A stretch of DNA of 6,431 nt from Acidobacteriota bacterium. GTDB taxonomy: Bacteria; Acidobacteriota; Terriglobia; Acidiferrales; UBA7541. The position numbers and the translations under genes were made by a program. Shown here in pieces: positions 1-4,897 of this stretch; the first letter of the stretch is position 1; the number at the start of each line of letters is the position of its first letter. The notes beneath the pieces are model-generated. The model did no database searches. It was not told the DNA's origin and saw only the letters and a list, made by a program, of their open reading frames with translations. The stretch spans positions 1-6,431 of the forward strand of contig JACOSF010000122.1 in assembly GCA_016179005.1 (NCBI GenBank), in the 5' to 3' direction.

Positions 1-2
1 AG

Positions 3-872
3 CGCGCCGTGCAACTCGATCCCAATTTTGCTCCCGCCTGGGCCGCGTTGAGCCGTCGCTACAATTACGCCTCGAATTACGGCGCCCAAGGCAACGCCAC
101 ATATCGCCGCGCCGAAGAAGCCGCCAGCCGCGCGCTGGCGCTCGATCCGGAGTTCGTCGAAGCGGAAGGACTTTCCATTCAGTATCACGTCGAGCGCGGC
201 AACTGGAATCTCGCCTACGACGAGGCCAATGCGCTGGTGCGCAAGCGTCCGGAAAACGCCCAGGCCCATTTCACTCTCGCCTACATCTTGCGCTATGGCG
301 GGCTCAACGACGAAGCCATCCGCGAATGCGAGGCGGCCATGCGCCTCGACGCGCACGAACGCCGTTTTCGCTCTTGCTCGATTCCCTTTCTGTACGCTGG
401 AAATATTGACCGCGCGATTGAGTTTTCCAATCTCGACCGCGGTTCGCAATGGGCGCAGTCCACCATCTATCAATCCTTGCTCCGGCAGGGCCGGGTGAAA
501 GAAGCACAGCGGATGACCGGCATGGATTTTATTCCCTTGATTCAGGCGTGCTTCGAACGCCGGCCTCGTGCGGAAATCGCCAAGCTTTGGGCCGGCCTGG
601 AAGCAGATGAAATGAGCTTTCCCGACCCGGAGCCGAAATATTTTGATGGTTCCGCTCTGGTCTATTGCGGCCTCCATGATGAAGGCCTGCGCCTGCTGCG
701 AAAGGCCGTGGAAAGCAATTACTGCGCCGTCCCCGCCATGGACAACGACCCGCTGTGGGATTCTGTCCGCAAAACGCCGGAATTCGCCGCCATCCGCAAA
801 GACGCCATGGCCTGCCGCGATCGCGCGCTGGCCCACGTGCAGCAAAAAAACCGCCGAGAAAATCGAAAATAG
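3..872 (+). CDS. TPR-repeat protein, C-terminal part (start lies before the window)
   Basis: The frame is open to the window edge and reads R-A before V-Q-L-D-P-N-F, the end of a TPR helix pair. The GTG at 9 is therefore probably an internal Val and the true start lies upstream. Counting that codon as residue 1, TPR-like helix pairs sit near 1-15, 33-53 (RALALDPEF), 66-93 (RKRPENAQAHFTLAYIL) and 98-115 (LNDEAIRECEAAMRLD). The region after about 120 is less regular and ends with NYCAVPAMDNDPLW and TPEFAAIR. I associate this ending with acidobacterial proteins that join an N-terminal Ser/Thr kinase or winged-helix DNA-binding domain to a TPR tail, but that N-terminal domain is not visible here. 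TPRs are protein-protein interaction scaffolds, and the partner is unknown. The last residues (KNRRENRK) run into an inverted-repeat arm, which also supplies the TAG stop. Confidence 0.85.
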   Translation, partial: RAVQLDPNFAPAWAALSRRYNYASNYGAQGNATYRRAEEAASRALALDPEFVEAEGLSIQYHVERGNWNLAYDEANALVRKRPENAQAHFTLAYILRYGGLNDEAIRECEAAMRLDAHERRFRSCSIPFLYAGNIDRAIEFSNLDRGSQWAQSTIYQSLLRQGRVKEAQRMTGMDFIPLIQACFERRPRAEIAKLWAGLEADEMSFPDPEPKYFDGSALVYCGLHDEGLRLLRKAVESNYCAVPAMDNDPLWDSVRKTPEFAAIRKDAMACRDRALAHVQQKNRRENRK

Positions 873-1082
873 AAAAGAGAAATTAGAAAATAGGAATTCC
901 TTTCTTACTTCTAATTTCTGACCTCTGATTTCTGATTTCTGATTTCTGACTTCTGACTTCTGCCTCCCCCTCTGCCACTCTGCAACTCTTCCTCTGCGTT
1001 CTCTGTGCCTACTCTGTGTCCTCTGTGTTGATGTTTTGCGTTTGCCGCCCTTCCTATTTTCTATTTTCTCTTTTCTATTTTC
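865..1082. repeat. Inverted-repeat-bounded intergenic cassette
   Basis: The arm at 865-894 (GAAAATAGAAAAGAG...) and the arm at 1053-1082 (CCTATTTTCTATTTTC...) are reverse complements at 29 of 30 positions, with a 158-nt spacer. Inside, 878-888 (AGAAATTAGAA) is again complementary to 909-919, and 892-901 (AGGAATTCCT) is a palindrome. The + strand of the spacer is strongly pyrimidine-biased and built of CTCTG/TTCTG words. No protein is supported in it. Transcribed, the arms could form a long A/U-rich stem. It fills nearly the whole gap between the TPR gene and the transporter. I have a general impression that such sequences recur between genes in environmental genomes, but could not check copy number. 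Confidence 0.8.
916..964 (+). repeat. Period-7 tandem repeat (YTCTGAY)
   Basis: Seven consecutive heptamers fit YTCTGMY: TTCTGAC, CTCTGAT, TTCTGAT twice, TTCTGAC twice, TTCTGCC. Further irregular CTCTG words continue to about 1030. The period is not a multiple of three and there are no coding features, so this is a DNA- or RNA-level repeat. Confidence 0.8.
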
Positions 1083-1091
1083 TATCATCTC

Positions 1092-1113
1092 CAATCTGCG
1101 TAATCTGTGGATG
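1092..1113. repeat. Short AATCTGCGTAATCTGTGG repeat unit
   Basis: Two AATCTG words spaced nine bases apart sit directly upstream of the transporter start. Read on the minus strand they give ACAGATTA and CGCAGAT, the same words found in the repeat at 5935-5963, which points to one repeat family in opposite orientation. Confidence 0.55.
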
Positions 1114-1115
1114 CC

Positions 1116-2279
1116 ATGAACTGGCTCCGCGAGCGAATTCGCTTTGACCGCAACGAACTCTCCGGCGCGTTCGGAGACATCGGCACGGATTTCCCGCTGC
1201 TGGTGGGGATGATCCTTGCCGCCGGGCTCGACGCGCCCAGCGTGCTGATTATTTTTGGCGCTATGCAAGTGCTTACGGGACTCGCCTACGGCATGCCCAT
1301 GCCCGTGCAGCCGCTGAAGGCCATGGCGGTGATCGTCATCACGCAAAAGCTCGCGCCCAACGTGCTCTACGGCGGCGGGCTGGCTATCGGCATCGTCATG
1401 CTGCTGCTCACGCTGACCGGACTCATCGGCTGGGTGGCGCGTATCGTGCCGAAGAGCGTCGTGCGCGGCGTGCAATTTGGATTGGGGATGCAGCTTGCGT
1501 CGCTTGCGCTGCGCGACTACGTCACTTCCGACGGCTGGCACGGCTACGCGCTGGCCGCTGTGGCGTTTGCGCTGACGCTCGCGCTGCTTGGCAACCGAAA
1601 ATTTCCTCCCGCGCCGTTCATTATTTTGCTGGGCGTCGCCTACGCGCTGCTCTTCAAGCTCGACGGCGGCGCGTTCTCGCACGCTGCGGGACTCCGCCTG
1701 CCGCAATTCCATAAGCTAGAGTGGGCCGACGTGCTCACCGGATTTCTCGTCCTCGCGCTGCCGCAACTGCCGCTGTCGCTGGGAAATGCGATTCTCGCGT
1801 CGCAGCGCGTGGCCACCGACTTGTTCCCTGAAAAAAAGGTGAGCGTGCGAAAAATCAGCTTCACGTATTCACTAATGAACATAGTGAGCCCGTTCTTCAG
1901 CGGTGTGCCGACGTGCCACGGCTCGGGGGGCATCGCCGGGCACTACACCTTCGGCGGACGTACCGGCGGCAGCGTGGTCATCTACGGCGCGATGTATCTC
2001 ACACTGGGGCTTTTTCTGGGCGGAGGATTTCAGGCCGCTGTGAAATTGTTTCCGCTGCCCGTGCTCGGCGTGATTTTGCTGTTCGAGGCGCTGGCGCTGA
2101 TGAAGCTCGTGCGCGACATGTTTTCCAACGCCGCGGATTTCTTCATCGTTCTCCTCGTCGGCCTCATCGCCTTCGGCCTGCCCTACGGCTACGTCCTCGG
2201 CGTGGTCCTCGGCACGCTGATTGTCTATTTCGGAAAACGCATCCTGCAACCGGAGCCGAACGCAGACGTGCGCAAATGA
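1116..2279 (+). CDS. MOT1-type (SulP superfamily) molybdate/sulfate transporter
   Basis: Inner-membrane anion transporter, best matched to the MOT1 branch of the SulP superfamily, whose members import molybdate (or sulfate) by secondary transport. With the GTG at 1107 as residue 1, diagnostic motifs are GAFGDIGTDFPLL (20-32), PMPVQPLKA (64-72, the substrate-site loop), PQLPLSLGN (219-227) and PTCHGSGG followed by FGGRTGG (268-288). Hydrophobic segments fill most of the remaining chain (roughly 43-62, 86-111, 145-161, 170-184, 209-222, 290-306, 315-334, 344-375). There is no C-terminal STAS domain, as expected for MOT1 and unlike classical SulP proteins. The ATG at 1116 is preferred because the in-frame GTG at 1107 lies inside a repeat, but neither has a good ribosome site. 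The last residues (NADVRK) look repeat-derived. No molybdenum-cofactor or sulfur genes are adjacent, so substrate rests on family alone. Confidence 0.9.
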   Translation: MNWLRERIRFDRNELSGAFGDIGTDFPLLVGMILAAGLDAPSVLIIFGAMQVLTGLAYGMPMPVQPLKAMAVIVITQKLAPNVLYGGGLAIGIVMLLLTLTGLIGWVARIVPKSVVRGVQFGLGMQLASLALRDYVTSDGWHGYALAAVAFALTLALLGNRKFPPAPFIILLGVAYALLFKLDGGAFSHAAGLRLPQFHKLEWADVLTGFLVLALPQLPLSLGNAILASQRVATDLFPEKKVSVRKISFTYSLMNIVSPFFSGVPTCHGSGGIAGHYTFGGRTGGSVVIYGAMYLTLGLFLGGGFQAAVKLFPLPVLGVILLFEALALMKLVRDMFSNAADFFIVLLVGLIAFGLPYGYVLGVVLGTLIVYFGKRILQPEPNADVRK

Positions 2280-2290
2280 ACGCGGATGCG
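2258..2290 (+). repeat. GAACGCRGAYG direct repeat overlapping the transporter stop
   Basis: GAACGCAGACGTG (2258-2270) and GAACGCGGATGCG (2278-2290) match at 10 of 13 positions with a 20-base period, and the transporter TGA (2277-2279) lies at the junction. The words resemble CGCAGATGGA at 5935-5954. Confidence 0.45.
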
Positions 2291-2300
2291 CTTTTGGAGT

Positions 2301-2374
2301 GCGGCGGCTTGACGCCGCTTTGTTGGGACTCTGCCTGCCAGTGCAAAGGGTGCGTAGCGGCAGGTCTTTAGACC
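2301..2374. repeat. Hairpin-rich intergenic repeat, possible transcription terminator
   Basis: Three stem-loops lie in the gap between the transporter and the regulator gene. GCGGCG (2301-2306) pairs with CGCCGC (2313-2318), followed by TTTGTT. CCTGCC (2334-2339) pairs with GGCAGG (2359-2364). GGTCT (2363-2367) pairs with AGACC (2370-2374), so the last two are mutually exclusive. The first could serve as a weak intrinsic terminator for the transporter, although the T run is poor. No toxin gene or other coding region is visible between 2280 and 2463. Confidence 0.55.
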
Positions 2375-2403
2375 GCCCGTCAGCCAATCACTGAGGGTGA
2401 TGC

Positions 2404-2421
2404 TATGCCATAATTGGCATA
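2404..2421. promoter_or_regulatory. Palindromic operator, TATGCCA-N4-TGGCATA
   Basis: A perfect 7-bp inverted repeat with a 4-base AT spacer lies 43 bases before the regulator start. Antitoxins of the HigA type normally bind such palindromes to repress their own promoter. A TGTAAT at 2425-2430 (five of six to the -10 consensus) directly follows it, so binding would block polymerase. No good -35 box is seen at standard spacing. Binding by the adjacent gene product is an inference. Confidence 0.55.
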
Positions 2422-2451
2422 TCCTGTAATCTTGAAGCCTGCCTTCGTTTT

Positions 2452-2458
2452 AGGAGGG
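2452..2458 (+). promoter_or_regulatory. Strong Shine-Dalgarno for the HTH gene
   Basis: AGGAGGG ends five bases before the ATG at 2464. It is the best ribosome site in the window and fixes this start. Confidence 0.8.
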
Positions 2459-2463
2459 CTAGT

Positions 2464-2790
2464 ATGCGGTCCAAATCCGGTTACACAGTCAGCAGTGGCA
2501 ATGTCTTTGCCGACCTGGGCTTTCCAAACGCGGAAGAGATGCTCGCCAAGGCGGAGCTGGCCCACAAAATCACCGCGATCATCCAGCGCCGTGGGCTCAC
2601 CCAGGCTCGGGCCGCCGCTCTGCTCGGAGTCGACCAGCCCAAAGTGTCGGCGCTCAAGCGCGGCCGTCTTTCTGGCTTTTCGCTCGAACGGCTCGTGCGC
2701 TTCCTGATCTTGCTGGGCCGCGATGTGCAGATTGTTGTCCGGCAGCGCCGCCTCGTGCGCCGCGGCCGCGCCCGCCTCCTCGTCGCCTGA
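2464..2790 (+). CDS. HigA-like antitoxin / XRE-family transcriptional regulator (HTH_37 type)
   Basis: A 108-residue DNA-binding protein. The N-terminal part has the wording of the HTH_37 antitoxin family: SSGNVFADLGFPNAEEMLAKAELAHKI at 10-36. A helix-turn-helix follows, with LTQARAAALLGVDQPKVSAL at 45-64, where the QPKVSAL helix is the recognition helix, then GRLSGFSLERLVRFLILLG to 85. Family members usually repress their own operon and neutralise a RelE/HigB-like ribonuclease encoded next door, usually just upstream. Here neither side holds a toxin: the 184 bases upstream are repeat hairpins and the downstream side is another repeat. It is therefore a solo antitoxin or a free-standing regulator. 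The arginine-rich tail (RQRRLVRRGRARLLVA, 93-108) is longer than I expect and could be an extension. The start is fixed by the AGGAGGG site, and a palindrome upstream suggests autoregulation. Confidence 0.85.
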   Translation: MRSKSGYTVSSGNVFADLGFPNAEEMLAKAELAHKITAIIQRRGLTQARAAALLGVDQPKVSALKRGRLSGFSLERLVRFLILLGRDVQIVVRQRRLVRRGRARLLVA

Positions 2791-2800
2791 GCGGGACGCA

Positions 2801-2852
2801 TTGTAGGGGCGCTGCTTGCTGCGCCCATGTAGCCCGCCTCTTCAGAGGCGGG
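2801..2852. repeat. Double-hairpin intergenic repeat, possible terminator
   Basis: GGGCGC (2807-2812) pairs with GCGCCC (2821-2826) across an 8-base loop. CCCGCCTCT (2833-2841) then pairs perfectly with AGAGGCGGG (2844-2852) across two bases. These follow the HTH stop by 11 bases and could end its transcript, but no T run follows. Both modules look like dispersed genomic repeats; this could not be tested here. Confidence 0.65.
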
Positions 2853-2897
2853 ATCTTCTGCTTCGCGGAAAAATATTCCGCCGCAACGTCGCCGCTC

Positions 2898-2993
2898 ATG
2901 CCCACGTACGCGGCGGGACTCATGGCCGATCACCGCGCCATCACCGAGAATTTACCGATGGTCCTGGACATTTTGAAAAAGTACGCCGCGTGA
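2898..2993 (+). pseudogene. Short coding remnant, C-terminal fragment of an unidentified gene
   Basis: The frame reads MPTYAAGLMADHR, then AITENLPMVLDILKKYAA and TGA. Third positions are overwhelmingly G or C (gcC, caC, cgC, atC, acC, gaG, gtC, ctG, gaC, taC), as in the real high-GC genes nearby. It ends like a folded helix (LPMVLDILKKYAA). Upstream the frame stays open but merges into the hairpin repeat at 2801-2852 with no start of gene-like length. This fits the 3' stub of a gene whose body was replaced by repeat sequence. No good ribosome site precedes 2898 or the alternative ATG at 2922. I do not recognise the family; a genuine 31-residue peptide is possible but less likely. Confidence 0.3.
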
Positions 2994-3021
2994 AGAGCCC
3001 CTAGGAGTTGCGAAATAACCA

Positions 3022-3633
3022 ATGGGAGATAGCGACGACAGACTTCCGTCAAGCAGTACGCTTTCAAGAGTCGGAGTGACTTTGCGCGGATTCCCTAGCG
3101 AAGAGGCTGCCAAGAAAGCCTGGGACATCGTAGGAGCATGTTTGTGGATGCTAGGTGCCGACATCGACCTGCAAAGACTGGATGGCGTAACGATAGCTTA
3201 CGACTATGATGTTGCTTTAAGTGAATTAAACCGCGGGTATGAACAAACTCGCGAGCTGAAGCGCACGGAGGATGAGTTTGCAATTGGTGTTGCAATGGCC
3301 CCTCCTGTCCTTCGAGACGGGCAGGTCCGCTCTCACTTGATTCTACATGGAGTCATTTCAGAATGGCTTCAAGATGAGGCCAATCCTTGTCATGCTCTGG
3401 CGCTTTACACACTGGCCCACGAAGCCGCACACGTTGAAGACCTTTATTTTCGCGACCGGGCCTCACCAGGCGTGCTCCTAAGCCTGCGACTTCCACACGA
3501 GGAAGCGGTTTTATTCGAGATTGCAGATGCTTGTTGGAGTGAGTATGCGGCGTCTCGGCGAAGCGCCTATGTTTACCCGAAGCAAGGCCAGCAGTATGAA
3601 GACACATTCTGTGACGTATTGGATGGTGCTTGA
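3022..3633 (+). CDS. Putative HExxH metalloprotein, N-terminal part of a TGA-interrupted gene
   Basis: This part is 203 residues with no signal peptide or membrane segment, so probably cytoplasmic. The clearest motif is TLAHEAAHVEDL, giving the zinc-protease signature HEAAH at 133-137. About 37 residues later EIADACWSEYAASR (166-179) offers Glu174 as a possible third metal ligand, the gluzincin-like layout. The first half includes RLDGVTIAYDYDVALSELNRG (52-72). I cannot name the family, and peptidase activity is inferred only from the motif. An in-frame TGA (3631-3633) ends this part; the same frame then stays open to 4021, giving a 333-residue conceptual product. The ATG at 3022 is the first start after a TAA at 3016-3018. 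The nearest purine-rich site (GGAG, 3004-3007) is 14 bases away, longer than usual. Lower GC than the flanking genes suggests transfer. Confidence 0.7.
   Translation: MGDSDDRLPSSSTLSRVGVTLRGFPSEEAAKKAWDIVGACLWMLGADIDLQRLDGVTIAYDYDVALSELNRGYEQTRELKRTEDEFAIGVAMAPPVLRDGQVRSHLILHGVISEWLQDEANPCHALALYTLAHEAAHVEDLYFRDRASPGVLLSLRLPHEEAVLFEIADACWSEYAASRRSAYVYPKQGQQYEDTFCDVLDGA
3631..3633 (+). other. In-frame TGA splitting the HExxH metalloprotein gene
   Basis: After GCT at 3628-3630 the frame meets TGA, then continues open from 3634 (AAG CGG GGC AAC GAG...) for 129 more codons to a TAA at 4021-4023. The residues after it (KRGNESILRYRVHGDIGTLL) are plausible helix, so a CGA-to-TGA nonsense change (Arg to stop) is the simplest reading. 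No frameshift is needed. Confidence 0.7.
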
Positions 3634-3690
3634 AAGCGGGGCAACGAGTCGATCCTACGATATCGCGTACACGGCGACATTGGGACGCTC

Positions 3691-4023
3691 TTGTCACAAC
3701 TAACAGCCGAATATGGAGGACTTGCGAAGTATGCTGCGTACCTCGGTGGGCATCTTGCCGGACTAGGCCGGAATCTTGCGGCGGCCGCACCGATGGCCCA
3801 AAAGCTTATCGAAGAAAATGGCTACTTCTCGCCTCTTTTTCAAACCCTAACTGAACGCCTAGAAAGCATGTGGAGGACTCGAGAATCTTGGGCTGGTTTG
3901 AACGCTTATGATCCATTGACCAAGTTCGCCCGTGAGCTTCTACGCGCCGGAGGGATAGAGCTGTCCATGCGCGGTGGGCAGCTCTACGTTGACGTGCCTT
4001 TCACAGAAGAGACAATGCCCTAA
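3691..4023 (+). CDS. C-terminal part of the TGA-interrupted metalloprotein gene
   Basis: This is in the same frame as the HExxH part and open back to the TGA at 3631-3633. If translated separately, the first start is the TTG at 3691, with a weak GGGA five bases before it. Conceptually it is 110 residues: SQLTAEYGGLAKYAAYLGG near the front, then HLAGLGRNLAAAAPMAQKL, an amphipathic helical middle, and a C-terminal strand pair ending GGQLYVDVPFTEETMP. It carries no motif of its own that I recognise, and its first codons (3634-3690) are also in frame, so it is better seen as the second half of one 333-residue protein than as a separate gene. It would be non-functional if the stop is a true nonsense mutation. 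Confidence 0.6.
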   Translation: MSQLTAEYGGLAKYAAYLGGHLAGLGRNLAAAAPMAQKLIEENGYFSPLFQTLTERLESMWRTRESWAGLNAYDPLTKFARELLRAGGIELSMRGGQLYVDVPFTEETMP

Positions 4024-4049
4024 ATAAATTTCGCAACGAGTGGCCCAAG

Positions 4050-4118
4050 CTTCGATTTGGGGGCGTGTGGCCCGTGCTTCCCGATGGGTTTTGCGGGGAA
4101 GGATGGGCTGCCCTCCAC
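4050..4118 (+). repeat. Diverged direct repeat, copy A
   Basis: CTTCGATTTGGGGGCGTG, then ATGGGTTTTGCGGG (4084-4097) and CTCCAC, can be aligned with a few small gaps to 4737-4796 in the same orientation. The 14-base core differs by one base. It lies in the convergent gap between the metalloprotein gene and the small membrane-protein gene. No protein or strong terminator is visible in 4024-4192. Confidence 0.5.
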
Positions 4119-4192
4119 GCTTATGATAGGTACTATTTTTCCCTCGACGACTTGCCCATCAGCCAGCTGCGTCATGTGGATAGTCTCCCCAA

Positions 4193-4642
4193 CTAGTCCT
4201 TGAATGTCAGGTCTTCGAGTTCCCATCTGTTTTTGCCGATGTATCTCACCGAGCATGTAAACCGAGTCCTTAGCAGAGCACCGTAAGAATTTTGCGAGTC
4301 AACCCAGCTTTTGACCGTGAAGCGATTCTCTCCTACAGATGTTAGAAAGCCTTTGTCACGCAGATCGTATGGGTCAGGAAACTTAGCAGCGCCTGGGGTC
4401 TTCAGCCTATCCTTGACGAAATCTTCGCACATCTTTGCTGCGTCATATGAGTCGGGGACATCCGGTTTCTCCGAAAGGAAAAACGGAACTGAGAGCAAAA
4501 GAATTGTACCAGCAAGAACAACAATCACGACCAAAGGTGGTAGCGGCTTCTTTCTAGCTTCGCGCCTGTATTGCTCAACAGCTTCGAGCCGCGCCTTCTC
4601 TTCTGCAATAATTCGTTCTCGTTGTTCGGGTGAAAGGTCCAT
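4193..4642 (-). CDS. Small single-pass membrane protein of unknown function
   Basis: A 149-residue protein counting from MDLSPEQRERI. An acidic/basic N-terminal helix (roughly 5-32, RERIIAEEKARLEAVEQYRR) is followed by one membrane span (36-56, PLVVIVVLAGTILLLSVPFF). A C-terminal domain includes CEDFVKDRLKTPGAAKFPD (72-90) and VKSWVDSQNSYGALLRTRFTC (110-130), ending RWELEDLTFKD. The positively charged stretch before the span puts the N-terminus in the cytoplasm and the C-terminal domain outside. Cys72 and Cys130 could form a disulfide. I recall small membrane proteins with the same MDLSPE start and K-D-R-L-K-P-A-K-F motif in many bacteria, without known function. The ATG at 4648 (MQMDLS) is also possible; the frame is open further upstream but only through repeat sequence. 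No Shine-Dalgarno is seen. Lower GC than the flanks. Confidence 0.75.
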   Translation of the reverse strand: MDLSPEQRERIIAEEKARLEAVEQYRREARKKPLPPLVVIVVLAGTILLLSVPFFLSEKPDVPDSYDAAKMCEDFVKDRLKTPGAAKFPDPYDLRDKGFLTSVGENRFTVKSWVDSQNSYGALLRTRFTCSVRYIGKNRWELEDLTFKD

Positions 4643-4736
4643 CTGCATGTCTTGATTGCGCACTTTACCTTCCGCCTCGTTGCGGTACAAGGGGTTTTCC
4701 TTGGCAGGTAACCCATCTTTCGGCGGGTGGCTCGAT

Positions 4737-4796
4737 CTTTGATTTGAGGCGTGCCCCATTATTCTGCATGGGCTTTGCGGGAAGGGTGGCATCCAC
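4737..4796 (+). repeat. Diverged direct repeat, copy B
   Basis: CTTTGATTTGAGGCGTG, ATGGGCTTTGCGGG (4768-4781) and ATCCAC match copy A at 4050-4118 with small gaps. CCCAT (4755-4759) can also pair with ATGGG (4768-4772). Together the two copies bracket the small membrane-protein gene. The gap 4643-4897 holds this copy plus the period-7 repeat at 4875-4895 and no gene. Confidence 0.5.
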
Positions 4797-4874
4797 TTTT
4801 CCCGCACACTCTCAAGTTGTGGGCGTCCTTTGGCGTTGCTCATGCCAAGCAGCGGACTCAAAATGACACCCGGC

Positions 4875-4895
4875 AACTGCAAACTGAGAACTGAC
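4875..4895 (+). repeat. Period-7 tandem repeat (AACTGNN x3)
   Basis: AACTGCA, AACTGAG and AACTGAC follow one another just 3' of the secreted TPR gene (minus strand). The period equals that of the heptamers at 916-964, although the words differ. Confidence 0.6.
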
Positions 4896-4897
4896 GC

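Noticed and set aside
1083..1088. TATCAT as a -10 box for the transporter
   Set aside because: It sits in the AT-rich inverted-repeat edge, where such matches are expected by chance, and no -35 box stands at the right distance.
916..1090. CRISPR array
   Set aside because: The repeat unit is 7 bases with no spacers of unique sequence, and no cas genes are present.
1107..1115. GTG at 1107 as the transporter start
   Set aside because: It adds only three residues, lies inside a repeat word and has no ribosome site. The ATG at 1116 is at least as good, though the choice is not certain.
2282..2371. Short coding frames between the transporter and the HTH gene as a toxin remnant
   Set aside because: They translate the hairpin repeat (Cys- and Gly-rich nonsense) and have no RelE/HigB features.
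3631..3633. TGA as a selenocysteine codon
   Set aside because: No convincing stem-loop with an appropriate apical loop follows within about 40 bases, the position is in an ordinary helix rather than a redox motif, and no selenium genes are in view.
3630..3854. Programmed frameshift joining other frames near the metalloprotein stop
   Set aside because: The original frame itself remains open after the TGA and carries sensible protein, so no shift is needed. The alternative frames are Arg/Trp/Cys-rich shadows.
4020..4256. Minus-strand 78-codon frame downstream of and overlapping the small membrane-protein gene
   Set aside because: It overlaps the 3' end of that gene in another frame, its C-terminal third lies in the diverged repeat copy A, codon use is mixed and no ribosome site is seen.
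4643..4882. N-terminal extension of the small membrane protein to upstream starts
   Set aside because: The upstream frame translates the direct repeat and other intergenic sequence, while MDLSPEQRERI is a natural family-like start.
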